Assembly: GCA_031119155.1 (NCBI GenBank)
Contig: JAVHYH010000190.1
Coordinates: forward strand, 1 to 5,976
DNA from: Brevundimonas sp.
GTDB lineage: Bacteria; Pseudomonadota; Alphaproteobacteria; Caulobacterales; Caulobacteraceae
Direction: 5' to 3'
Length of the DNA stretch: 5,976 nt
Shown here: positions 1 through 5,976 of the stretch, piece by piece
Layout of the letters: every line of letters begins with the position of its first letter
How positions within the stretch are numbered: the first letter of the stretch is position 1
The notes under the pieces: model-generated
Told to the model about the DNA's origin: nothing
The model's database searches: none
Seen by the model: only the letters and a program-made list of their open reading frames with translations
Made by a program: the position numbers and the translations under genes

Positions 1-32
1 GGCCACCGTCATCTCGACGATCTGAGAGCCCC

Positions 33-1055
33 ATGACCCCGATCCGGACCCTTCTGCCCGAAGCCGTGCTGCGGCCCACGCCCCAGGGGCTGTGGTGCCC
101 CGAGGGCGGCTTCTTCATCGACCCGCCGGGGCCGGTGGACCGGGCCGTCATTACCCACGGCCACGCCGACCACGCCCGGTCGGGGCATGGCGCGGTGCTG
201 GCTACGCCGGAGACGCTGGCCATCATGGGCGAGCGGTACGGCAAGGATTTCGCCGGCTCGACCCAGGCGCTGTCCTATGGCGATCGGCTGACGGTCGGCG
301 GAGTGGAGGTGTCGCTGGCGCCGGCGGGCCATGTGCTGGGCTCGGCGCAGGCGACCGTGCGGCAGGGCGGGCTGACCATCACTGCCTCAGGCGATTACAA
401 GCGGCGGCGCGATCCGACCTGCGCGGCCTTCGAGCCCGTGCCCAGCGATGTCTTCATCACCGAGGCGACCTTCGGCCTGCCGGTCTTCCGCCATCCGTCG
501 GACAGCCACGAGATCGGGCGGCTGCTGCAGTCGGTCGTCCAGTTCCCGGAACGGGCGCATCTGGTCGGGGCCTATGCGCTCGGCAAGGCGCAACGGGTGA
601 TCCGGCTACTGCGCGAGGCGGGCTATGACGAGACCATCTATGTGCACGGGGCGCTGGAGCGGCTGAACCGGCTGTATGAGCAGTTCGGGATCGAGCTGGG
701 GCCGCTGGCGCCCGCGACGGGCTCGAAGGCGGATTTCGCCGGGCGGATCGTCATCGCGCCGCCCTCGGCCATCGCCGACCGCTGGAGCCGTCGGTTCCCC
801 GATCCGGTGACTGCCTTCGCCTCGGGCTGGATGAGCGTGCGGGCGCGCGCTCGCCAGCGGGGCGTGGAGTTGCCGCTGGTGCTGTCCGACCACGCCGACT
901 GGGATGAGCTGACCGCCACCCTGACCGAGCTGTCGCCGCAGGAGACCTGGATCACCCACGGCCGGGATGACGCCCTGCGCCGCTGGGCCGAGCTGAACGG
1001 GCTGAAGGCGCGGGCGCTGCATCTGGTCGGCTATGAAGACGAGGACGACGATTGA
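33..1055 (+). CDS. DNA ligase-associated exonuclease (MBL/beta-CASP fold)
   Basis: Predicted metal-dependent DNA nuclease of 340 residues, related to the SNM1/Artemis and CPSF-73 group. In the sequence: the metallo-beta-lactamase signature HGHADH at residues 42-47, a following metal-ligand His in AGHVLGSAQ (H100), the Asp of SGDY (D121), TEATFG around residues 143-148 (E144, probable beta-CASP motif A), SDHADW at 285-290 (H287) and ITHG at 307-310 (H309). All expected metal-binding positions are present, so it looks active. The length fits the ligase-associated family (about 330-340). The N-terminal LRPTPQGLWCPEGGFFIDP block matches where that family begins, so ATG 33 is preferred, with a GAGAG purine run just before it. 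The frame is open to the window edge, so the start is not forced. The protein ends in an acidic tail (EDEDDD). It overlaps the ligase gene by one base, which implies a joint role in DNA repair. The exact substrate is not known from sequence. Confidence 0.93.
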   Translation: MTPIRTLLPEAVLRPTPQGLWCPEGGFFIDPPGPVDRAVITHGHADHARSGHGAVLATPETLAIMGERYGKDFAGSTQALSYGDRLTVGGVEVSLAPAGHVLGSAQATVRQGGLTITASGDYKRRRDPTCAAFEPVPSDVFITEATFGLPVFRHPSDSHEIGRLLQSVVQFPERAHLVGAYALGKAQRVIRLLREAGYDETIYVHGALERLNRLYEQFGIELGPLAPATGSKADFAGRIVIAPPSAIADRWSRRFPDPVTAFASGWMSVRARARQRGVELPLVLSDHADWDELTATLTELSPQETWITHGRDDALRRWAELNGLKARALHLVGYEDEDDD

Positions 1056-2668
1056 TGCGCGCCTTCGCCGCCCTGCTGGACCGGCTGTCGCTGACGTCGT
1101 CCCGGAACGCCAAGCTGAGACTGATCCGCGACCATCTGGCCGAGGCGCCGGACCCGGATCGCGGCTGGGCGCTGGCGGCGCTGACGGGGGCGCTGTCGTT
1201 CAATGCCGCCAAGCCGGCGATGATCCGCGCGGCGGTGGAGGCGCGGGTCGATCCGGACCTGTTCCGCCTGTCCTATGACTACGTCGGTGATCTGGCCGAG
1301 ACGGCGGCGCTGATCTGGCCCGCCCGGCACGGCGCGAACCGCGAGCCGGAGCTGTCCGAGGTGGTGGACGCCCTGCGGGATGCGAAGCGGGGGCAGGTGC
1401 AGGGGCTGTTGGAGGGCTGGCTGGACGCACTGGACGCCGATGGGCGGTGGGCGCTGCTGAAGCTGGTGACCGGCGGTCTGCGGGTCGGGGTGTCGGCGCG
1501 GCTGGCCTGGCAGGCGGCGGCGGACTTCGGCGGGGTCGAGGTGGCGGATATCCAGGAGGTCTGGCACGCCCAGAGCCCGCCCTATGCCGATCTGCTGGCC
1601 TGGCTGGACGGCAAGGCGGAGCGACCCTCGGCCGAGGCGCACGGGCGGTTCCGGCCGGTCATGCTGGCCCAGCCGATCGACGAGGCGGTGGATTTCGCCC
1701 GACTGGCCCCCGCCGCATACGCAGCCGAATGGAAATGGGACGGCATCCGGGTGCAGGCGGTCAGCGAGGGCGGGGTGAAGCGTCTCTACAGCCGGACGGG
1801 CGAGGATGTGTCGCCGGCCTTCCCGGATGTGCTGGCGGCGCTGGATTATGAAGGGGTGATCGACGGCGAACTGCTGGTGCTGCGAGAGGGCAGGGTGGGG
1901 GCCTTCGGCGACCTGCAGCAGCGGCTGAACCGCAAGGTCGCGGACCCGAAGCTGATCACCAGCCATCCGGCGGGCATCCGGGCCTATGACCTGCTGGCCG
2001 CCGACGGCGAGGATTTGCGCGGCCTGCCGTTCGCCGAGCGGCGGGCGCGGCTGGAGCGGTTCGTGGCGGCGGCGGGCTCGGAGCGGCTGGACCTGTCGCC
2101 TCTGGTCCCGTTCGACAGCTGGGAGGCGCTGAGCTCTATCCGAGCCGAACCGCCGGAGGGCGATGCGCAGTCGGCCGAAGGGCTGATGCTCAAGCGGCTG
2201 GACAGCGTTTATGAGGCCGGACGCCCCAAGGGGCCGTGGTTCAAGTGGAAGCGCGACCCGCACCTGGTCGACGCGGTGCTGATGTACGCCCAGCGCGGAC
2301 ACGGGAAGCGGTCCAGCTTCTATTCCGACTTCACCTTCGGCGTCTGGACCGAGGATGCGGACGGCGCCCACGCCCTGACCCCGGTGGGCAAGGCCTATTT
2401 CGGCTTCACCGACGAGGAGCTGAAACAGCTCGACAAATTCGTGCGGGACAACACCGTCGAACGCTTCGGGCCGGTGCGGTCAGTGAAGGCGGGGCGGGAC
2501 TTCGGTCTGGTGCTGGAGATCGCCTTCGAGGGCCTGCAGCGGTCGAAGCGGCATAAGTCCGGCGTCGCCATGCGCTTCCCCCGCATCAACCGCATCCGCT
2601 GGGACAAGCCCGCCGCCGAGGCCGACGAACTGGCCACGCTGGAGCGGATGCTGGATCAGGACGCTTGA
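1055..2668 (+). CDS. ATP-dependent DNA ligase, bacterial exonuclease-associated (cisplatin-response) family
   Basis: Seals nicks in duplex DNA through a lysyl-AMP intermediate, probably in repair rather than replication, where NAD-dependent LigA is the usual enzyme. The 537 residues divide into an N-terminal DNA-binding domain (about 1-200), an adenylation domain (about 205-400) and an OB-fold (about 405-537). The nucleotidyltransferase motifs are intact: I, EWKWDGIR with the AMP-accepting K227; III, IDGELL (E272); IIIa, FGDLQQRLNRK from 284; IV, EGLMLK (E375-K380); V, FKWKR (K397, K399); and a C-terminal motif VI-like FPRINRIRWDK ending near 518. There is no fused polymerase or phosphoesterase domain, so it is not an NHEJ-type LigD. 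ATG 1055 overlaps the upstream stop as TGATG, and a GAGG at 1041-1044 inside the nuclease tail could serve as ribosome site. A TTG at 1052 directly before it would add one residue. The pairing with the nuclease supports the subfamily. Confidence 0.95.
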   Translation: MRAFAALLDRLSLTSSRNAKLRLIRDHLAEAPDPDRGWALAALTGALSFNAAKPAMIRAAVEARVDPDLFRLSYDYVGDLAETAALIWPARHGANREPELSEVVDALRDAKRGQVQGLLEGWLDALDADGRWALLKLVTGGLRVGVSARLAWQAAADFGGVEVADIQEVWHAQSPPYADLLAWLDGKAERPSAEAHGRFRPVMLAQPIDEAVDFARLAPAAYAAEWKWDGIRVQAVSEGGVKRLYSRTGEDVSPAFPDVLAALDYEGVIDGELLVLREGRVGAFGDLQQRLNRKVADPKLITSHPAGIRAYDLLAADGEDLRGLPFAERRARLERFVAAAGSERLDLSPLVPFDSWEALSSIRAEPPEGDAQSAEGLMLKRLDSVYEAGRPKGPWFKWKRDPHLVDAVLMYAQRGHGKRSSFYSDFTFGVWTEDADGAHALTPVGKAYFGFTDEELKQLDKFVRDNTVERFGPVRSVKAGRDFGLVLEIAFEGLQRSKRHKSGVAMRFPRINRIRWDKPAAEADELATLERMLDQDA

Positions 2669-2720
2669 ACGGGCAGGGGCTGTCCGTGCAAATGGCCCTG
2701 ATCTGAGCCGGAACAGAGCC

Positions 2721-3443
2721 TTGCGCCGCATCCTCGACTTCATCCTGAACATGGAGGCCCGCCGCTGGAAGGTGGTGCTGGCGACCGTCCTGCTGCTGGG
2801 CGCGACGCTGGGCCTGCTGGCGCTGGGCAAGACGCAGCTGGGTCTGGCGACCGAGGCGAAGCTGGAGGCCTGGCTGCAGGGTTATGCGGGCAGTCCCTGG
2901 GCCTTCGCCGCGACGGTGGTGCTGTTCGTGGTCTCGGCCTTCATCGGCGCGCCGCAGTTCATCCTGATCGCCGCCTGCGTGGTCGCCTTCGGCCCGAATC
3001 TCGGGTTCGCCTACAGCTGGGCGGCGACGGTGGTGTCGGCGGGCGTGACCTACTGGCTGGGACGGGGGCCGACCGCGCGGCTGATCGACCGGTTCGACAG
3101 CCGGACGCTGGACCGTCTCAAGCGGTTCGTCGGGCGCAACGCCTTCTACGCCAGCTTCATGATCCGCAACGTGCCCTCGGCGCCCTTCATCGTGGTCAAT
3201 ATGGCGTTCGGGGCGGCCCGGGCGAACTTCTGGGGCTATCTGGGCGGATGCGCAGTGGGGGTCCTGCCCAAGACCGCGCTGGTGGCCTTCTTCGGCGGGG
3301 CGGTGGTGTCGGCGGTGTCGGGCGACGGGGTCTGGACCTCGCTGATCCTGGCGGGCGTGGCTGTGGTCTGGCTGGGTCTGATGCTGGCGGTGCGCGAGTT
3401 CGTGAAACGCCGTGAAAGGGCGGCAGGCGTCGCCGACGACTGA
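2721..3443 (+). CDS. VTT/DedA-like (TVP38/TMEM64 family) membrane protein
   Basis: An integral inner-membrane protein of 240 residues with no enzymatic motif. Hydrophobic segments lie at about 17-37, 61-91, 95-113, 150-165, 174-197 and 204-224. The VTT core is recognisable: GAPQF (76-80) in a long re-entrant-like segment, the YSWAATVVSAGVTYWLGRG stretch (98-116), and RNVPSAPFIVVN followed by a glycine at 164, which corresponds to the conserved Arg-x-x-Pro...Pro-Phe...Asn...Gly signature. Family members are linked to lipid scrambling, envelope homeostasis or transport, but the role of this one cannot be read from sequence. The longest frame starts at TTG 2721 with GGAA and AGAG upstream. ATG 2751 would remove ten residues (RRILDFILN and the initiator) without touching a membrane segment, but has a poorer ribosome site. 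It follows the ligase by 52 bases and could be co-transcribed with it. Family assignment is fairly firm, function open. Confidence 0.85.
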   Translation: MRRILDFILNMEARRWKVVLATVLLLGATLGLLALGKTQLGLATEAKLEAWLQGYAGSPWAFAATVVLFVVSAFIGAPQFILIAACVVAFGPNLGFAYSWAATVVSAGVTYWLGRGPTARLIDRFDSRTLDRLKRFVGRNAFYASFMIRNVPSAPFIVVNMAFGAARANFWGYLGGCAVGVLPKTALVAFFGGAVVSAVSGDGVWTSLILAGVAVVWLGLMLAVREFVKRRERAAGVADD

Positions 3444-3756
3444 CCGCGAGAGGAAACGATTCGAGCGGCCTCCATGGACGGAAAAGGCAGGGTCGAACGG
3501 GCGGTCAAACGCCGTGTTCGGACGGCTCGACGGCTTCGACTGACAGTATCGTGAACAGCCTGTCCCCGTTCCGGGACCATGCAACGTTGACGGGGCTTGT
3601 ATTCGCCTCCGCACACGGGCAAACGAGCCCTCGGTCAGTCAGGCGAAGACGATCAGGAGACGGCGCGTATGGGGATGCGCGCGGTCAGGGCGTCGCCGAA
3701 ACGGATCGAGTTAAAACGCACGCCCTCAAGGCCCGAACGAACGGTATCCCAGGCCC
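3444..3756. other. Non-coding region upstream of mreB (313 bases)
   Basis: No convincing gene lies here. The open frames crossing it run into mreB or antisense to the membrane-protein gene and have no recognisable protein features. Contents seen: a GATTC (GANTC methylation-type site) at 3458-3462; the palindrome TCCATGGA at 3471-3478; a two-copy tandem GACGGCT at 3521-3535; TTGACGG at 3587-3593, which matches a caulobacterial sigma-73 -35 element but has no good -10 at the right distance; nested inverted repeats CGCCT/AGGCG (3604-3608, 3641-3645) and GGGC/GCCC (3617-3620, 3627-3630); and the structured segment listed separately at 3655-3726. There is no clear intrinsic terminator for the upstream gene. 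The region is the likely promoter and 5' leader of mreBC, by position rather than by an exact promoter match. Confidence 0.6.
3655..3726 (+). promoter_or_regulatory. Structured mreB leader: SD-like box plus two inverted repeats
   Basis: AGGAGA at 3655-3660 is the best ribosome-binding sequence in the region and sits 8 bases before an ATG (3669) that is out of frame with mreB. Immediately after, 3663-3670 pairs with 3675-3682 in an 8-base-pair stem (one G-U pair) closed by a GGGG tetraloop, burying that ATG. A second perfect 7-base inverted repeat, AGGGCGT (3687-3693) and ACGCCCT (3720-3726), encloses a 26-base loop and ends 30 bases before the mreB start. Either structure could influence access of ribosomes or mRNA stability. 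The pairing is read directly from the bases. A regulatory role is inference, and such stems also arise by chance in GC-rich DNA. Confidence 0.3.
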
Positions 3757-4797
3757 ATGTTCTCCCACGTATTCGGCGCGATCTCGAACGACATCGCCAT
3801 TGATCTCGGCACCGCCAACACCCTGATCTACATGAAGGGCAAGGGCATCGTCCTGAACGAGCCTTCGGTTGTGGCGCTGCGGAATGTCGGTGGACGGAAG
3901 ATCGTCCACGCCGTCGGCATCGAGGCCAAGCAGATGCTGGGCCGGACCCCCGGTCACATGGAAGCCATCCGCCCGATGCGCGATGGCGTCATCGCCGACT
4001 TCGAAGTCGCCGAAGAGATGATCAAGCACTTCATCCGCAAGGTTCATAACCGCAAGGGCTTCGTGAACCCGAAGGTCATCGTGTGCGTGCCGTCGGGCGC
4101 CACCGCCGTCGAGCGCCGCGCCATCAACGATTCCTGCCTGAACGCCTCGGCGCGCCGCGTGGGCCTGATCGACGAGCCGATGGCCGCCGCGATCGGCGCC
4201 GGCCTGCCGATCCACGAGCCGACCGGTTCGATGGTCGTCGACATCGGCGGCGGCACCACCGAGGTGGCCGTGCTGTCGCTGTCGGGCATCGTCTATTCGC
4301 GTTCGGTCCGCGTCGGCGGCGACAAGATGGACGACAGCATCATCAGCTACATGCGTCGCAACCATAACCTGCTGATCGGCGAAACGACCGCCGAGCGCAT
4401 CAAGAAGGATATCGGCACCGCCCGTATCCCGGCCGACGGCGAAGGCCTGTCGATCGACGTGAAGGGCCGCGACCTGATGCAGGGCGTGCCGCGCGAAGTT
4501 CGCATCTCGGAACGTCAGGCGGCCGAAGCGCTGGCCGAGCCGGTCTCGCAGATCGTCGAGGCCGTGAAGGTCGCTCTGGAAGCCACCCCGCCGGAACTGG
4601 CGGCCGACATCGCCGACAAGGGCATCATGCTGACCGGCGGCGGCGCGCTGCTGCGCGGTCTGGACGTCGAGATCCGCGACCACACCGGCCTGCCGGTGTC
4701 GGTGGCCGATGATCCGCTGTCCTGCGTCGCCATCGGTTGCGGCCGCGTGCTGGAGCACCCGCGCTGGATGAAGGGCGTCCTGGATTCGGCCCTTTAA
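3757..4797 (+). CDS. mreB: Rod shape-determining protein MreB (bacterial actin homologue)
   Basis: Cytoplasmic ATP-binding filament protein that lies under the inner membrane and directs peptidoglycan synthesis for rod shape. Its 346 residues match the usual MreB length. Actin-fold motifs are intact: phosphate-1 loop DLGTANT (16-22), catalytic-type E140 in LIDEPMAAAIGAG, phosphate-2 loop DIGGGTTEV (162-170, with D162 and T167), and the adenosine/connect-2 motif LTGGGALL (292-299). The N-terminus MFSHVFG is short and amphipathic, and the segment around HFIRKVHNRKGFV (91-103) is the membrane-contact loop of Gram-negative MreB. The start is forced: an in-frame TAA at 3712-3714 leaves ATG 3757 as the only start before the actin core. 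Its ribosome site is weak (only AGG at 3751-3753). It precedes mreC, as in most rod-shaped proteobacteria. The codons lean to CGC, GGC and ATC rather than the CGG and GGG common in the three genes before it, consistent with higher expression. Confidence 0.98.
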   Translation: MFSHVFGAISNDIAIDLGTANTLIYMKGKGIVLNEPSVVALRNVGGRKIVHAVGIEAKQMLGRTPGHMEAIRPMRDGVIADFEVAEEMIKHFIRKVHNRKGFVNPKVIVCVPSGATAVERRAINDSCLNASARRVGLIDEPMAAAIGAGLPIHEPTGSMVVDIGGGTTEVAVLSLSGIVYSRSVRVGGDKMDDSIISYMRRNHNLLIGETTAERIKKDIGTARIPADGEGLSIDVKGRDLMQGVPREVRISERQAAEALAEPVSQIVEAVKVALEATPPELAADIADKGIMLTGGGALLRGLDVEIRDHTGLPVSVADDPLSCVAIGCGRVLEHPRWMKGVLDSAL

Positions 4798-4935
4798 GGG
4801 CCGGTCACGGAAATGACCTCAAATCCCTGTCATTGCAGGGATACAGCCGGTTCCCATCTGGCCCGGTTTTTGCGATAGGCTCGGCAGATCGACGGGGGCG
4901 TCCCGCCGATTCCCCATTTCTGAGGAAGGCGCGCC
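4798..4935 (+). other. mreB-mreC spacer with three consecutive hairpins
   Basis: Three small inverted repeats follow one another after the mreB stop. GGTCA/TGACC (4803-4807, 4814-4818) has loop CGGAAA. ATCCCTG/CAGGGAT (4823-4829, 4836-4842) is a perfect 7-base-pair stem with a 6-base loop. AGCCGG/CCGGTT (4845-4850, 4863-4868, one G-U pair, 12-base loop) runs into a T5 tract at 4867-4871. The third resembles a weak intrinsic terminator or attenuator, and the set could also protect the mreB 3' end from exonucleases and so uncouple mreB and mreC levels. A GATTC lies at 4908-4912. No -35/-10 pair for mreC is convincing. The repeats are directly visible and the function is inferred. Confidence 0.45.
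4922..4929 (+). promoter_or_regulatory. Strong ribosome binding site fixing the mreC GTG start
   Basis: GAGGAAGG ends 6 bases before GTG 4936, a near-ideal Shine-Dalgarno arrangement. An in-frame TGA at 4921-4923 rules out any start further upstream, so GTG 4936 is the mreC start. It contrasts with the poor site in front of mreB. Confidence 0.8.
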
Positions 4936-5976
4936 GTGGCGTTTCGCGACGGACCGTTCGAGAACATCAAGGTGCCGCTGGTCTGGACGGCCGCGGTCGC
5001 CACCGGCGCATGCCTGCTGGGCGCCGTCCTGCTGATCGTCAGCGACAGCCGGGCCCAGGCCTCCCCCTATCAGCCCGCCCGCGCCACGGTGGAGACGGTT
5101 TCCGGGCCGGTCGGCGGCGTCTTCGCCGCGCCGGTGCGCTGGATCGGCCATGTCAGCGACTATGTCGGCGGCTATTTCTTCGCCGTGTCCGAGAACCGGC
5201 GTCTCAAGCAGGAACTGGCCGAGCTGGAGCCCTGGCGGGACCAGGCCATCGCGCTGAAGAACATCAACGCCCGCTACGAAAGCATGCTGGGCCTGCGTCC
5301 CGAGCCGGAAGTGCCGATGCGCACCGCCCGGTCGGTCTCGGACTCGCGCGGTCCCTTCTCGAACGCCCGCCTGCTGGATATCGGCGCGGGCCGTGGCGTG
5401 AAGGTCGGCAACCCCGTCATCAACGAACATGGCCTCGTCGGTCGCGTCGTCGGAACCTCCGGCAATGTCAGCCGCATGCTGCTGCTGACGGACGTGGCCA
5501 GCCGCACCCCGGTGCTGATCGACCGCTCGGATGCGCGGGCCATCCTGACCGGCGACGGCTCGGGCAATCCCCGACTGGAATTCGTGCGCGGTGTCGGCTC
5601 GGTGCAGGCGGGCGACCGGATCCTGACCTCGGGCGACGGCGGCGGCTTCCCGCGCGGCGTGCCGATCGGCGTAGCCGCCAAGGGCATCGACGGGTCGTGG
5701 CGGGTCAAGCTGTTCAGCGACCGCGGCGCCATCGACTATGTGAAGATCCTGCTGTTCGAGGACTTCGGCCAACTGGTCGGGGGCGAGGACCTGAACGCGG
5801 CGCCGCTGGCCGCGCTGGGAACCGTGCCCCAGCCGACGGAGGCCCAGTCCGCGGCGGTGCGTGATGCGCAGGCCCGCCGCGATGCGGCTGCCGAACGCGC
5901 CAGCGCTCCGGCGGCGACGTCCCCGCCCGCCGCCCCGGCGCGTGCGCCTGCGCGGACGCCGGCGCCCGCCCAGCCC
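4936..5976 (+). CDS. mreC: Rod shape-determining protein MreC (3' end beyond the window)
   Basis: Inner-membrane anchored periplasmic protein of the elongasome, linking MreB filaments to wall synthases such as PBP2. At least 347 residues are present with no stop before the window edge. The order is: a short cytoplasmic N-terminus (1-15), one transmembrane helix (about 16-35, VWTAAVATGACLLGAVLLIV), an alpha-helical and probably coiled-coil stretch (about 84-115, rich in Leu, Glu and Lys), then the beta-barrel MreC core. Core hallmarks are NPVINEHGLVGRVVG (159-173), SRMLLLTD (179-186), RTPVLIDRSDARAILTG (190-206), GDRILTSGDGGGFPRGVPIG (226-245) and a Tyr-Val-Lys-Ile strand near 268-271. From about residue 297 onward the chain becomes an Ala/Pro/Arg-rich low-complexity tail, common in alphaproteobacterial MreC and probably disordered. 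The start is GTG, set by the strong ribosome site and an upstream in-frame stop. It follows mreB by 138 bases on the same strand, and mreD would normally come next. Confidence 0.96.
   Translation, partial: MAFRDGPFENIKVPLVWTAAVATGACLLGAVLLIVSDSRAQASPYQPARATVETVSGPVGGVFAAPVRWIGHVSDYVGGYFFAVSENRRLKQELAELEPWRDQAIALKNINARYESMLGLRPEPEVPMRTARSVSDSRGPFSNARLLDIGAGRGVKVGNPVINEHGLVGRVVGTSGNVSRMLLLTDVASRTPVLIDRSDARAILTGDGSGNPRLEFVRGVGSVQAGDRILTSGDGGGFPRGVPIGVAAKGIDGSWRVKLFSDRGAIDYVKILLFEDFGQLVGGEDLNAAPLAALGTVPQPTEAQSAAVRDAQARRDAAAERASAPAATSPPAAPARAPARTPAPAQP

Noticed and set aside
1..25. Possible C-terminal codons of an upstream gene (reading ATVISTI then TGA), or a divergent start at 12 on the minus strand
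   Set aside because: Both readings are plausible but only 4 to 8 codons are visible, too little to support either.
1031..2371. Long antisense open frame (446 codons) opposite the ligase gene
   Set aside because: It is rich in Arg, Gln, Pro and His with no domain character, and lies opposite an intact ligase with all catalytic motifs. Long antisense frames are normal in high-GC coding DNA.
2674..2700. Hairpin after the ligase stop (CAGGGGC with GGCCCTG)
   Set aside because: Only 5 continuous pairs, one mismatch, a 13-base loop and no T tract, so it is not a supported terminator.
2586..3614. Antisense open frame (342 codons) covering the membrane-protein gene
   Set aside because: Composition is that of a shadow frame (Arg/Gln/His/Pro rich), and it overlaps the 3' end of the ligase and all of the VTT gene.
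3587..3615. Promoter for mreB built on TTGACGG
   Set aside because: The -35 match is good but no GCTANAWC or TATAAT-like -10 follows at an acceptable spacing, so I mention it only as content of the non-coding region.
3551..3826. 91-codon frame upstream of and overlapping mreB
   Set aside because: GTG start with no convincing ribosome site, no protein character, and it overlaps 70 bases of mreB in another frame.
3685..4758. Antisense frame (357 codons) opposite mreB
   Set aside because: It is Asp/His/Gln/Arg-rich without recognisable motifs and overlaps a complete, highly conserved mreB.
4851..4879. Promoter for mreC (TTCCCA, 17 bases, GATAGG)
   Set aside because: Only 4 of 6 and 3 of 6 matches, which is at background level.
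4737..5864. 375-codon + strand frame overlapping the mreB end and mreC
   Set aside because: It is an Arg/Gly/Ala-rich out-of-frame reading of mreC. The true mreC frame from 4936 has a strong ribosome site and the family motifs and simply runs off the window.

Overview
The window is high-GC DNA (about two thirds G+C by eye) with dense coding on the + strand and no RNA genes, mobile elements or CRISPR arrays that I can see. The MreB N-terminus (MFSHVFG, then SNDIAIDLGTANT), the MreC N-terminus (a GTG start followed by FRDGPFENIKVPLVWT) and the scarcity of GANTC sites point to an alphaproteobacterium of the Caulobacteraceae. A Brevundimonas-like organism is my best guess, made from memory of family sequences without a search.

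Layout. Positions 33-1055 encode a metallo-beta-lactamase/beta-CASP nuclease of the 'DNA ligase-associated exonuclease' family. Its stop codon overlaps by one base (TGATG) the start of an ATP-dependent DNA ligase (1055-2668) of the bacterial family that travels with this nuclease. After 52 bases comes a polytopic membrane protein with a VTT/DedA-like (TVP38/TMEM64) core (2721-3443). A 313-base non-coding stretch follows. It looks like the leader of the cell-shape locus and carries inverted repeats and a Shine-Dalgarno-like box. Then come mreB (3757-4797, complete), a 138-base spacer with three consecutive small hairpins, and mreC (4936 to the window end, truncated).

How the genes work together. 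The nuclease and ligase form a tight translationally coupled pair expected to act in DNA repair. Elsewhere this pair usually sits with an Lhr-type helicase and a metallophosphoesterase, and neither lies between the ligase and mreB here. MreB is the cytoplasmic actin-like filament and MreC its inner-membrane/periplasmic partner in the elongation machinery that guides lateral wall synthesis. mreD and further rod genes would be expected just past the right edge. The VTT protein may belong with either neighbour or neither.

I find no clearly undescribed system. The features most worth a second look are non-coding: the structured mreB upstream region, which has a good Shine-Dalgarno in front of an out-of-frame ATG while mreB's own ribosome site is poor, the three tandem hairpins between mreB and mreC, and the placement of rare GANTC sites near these genes.
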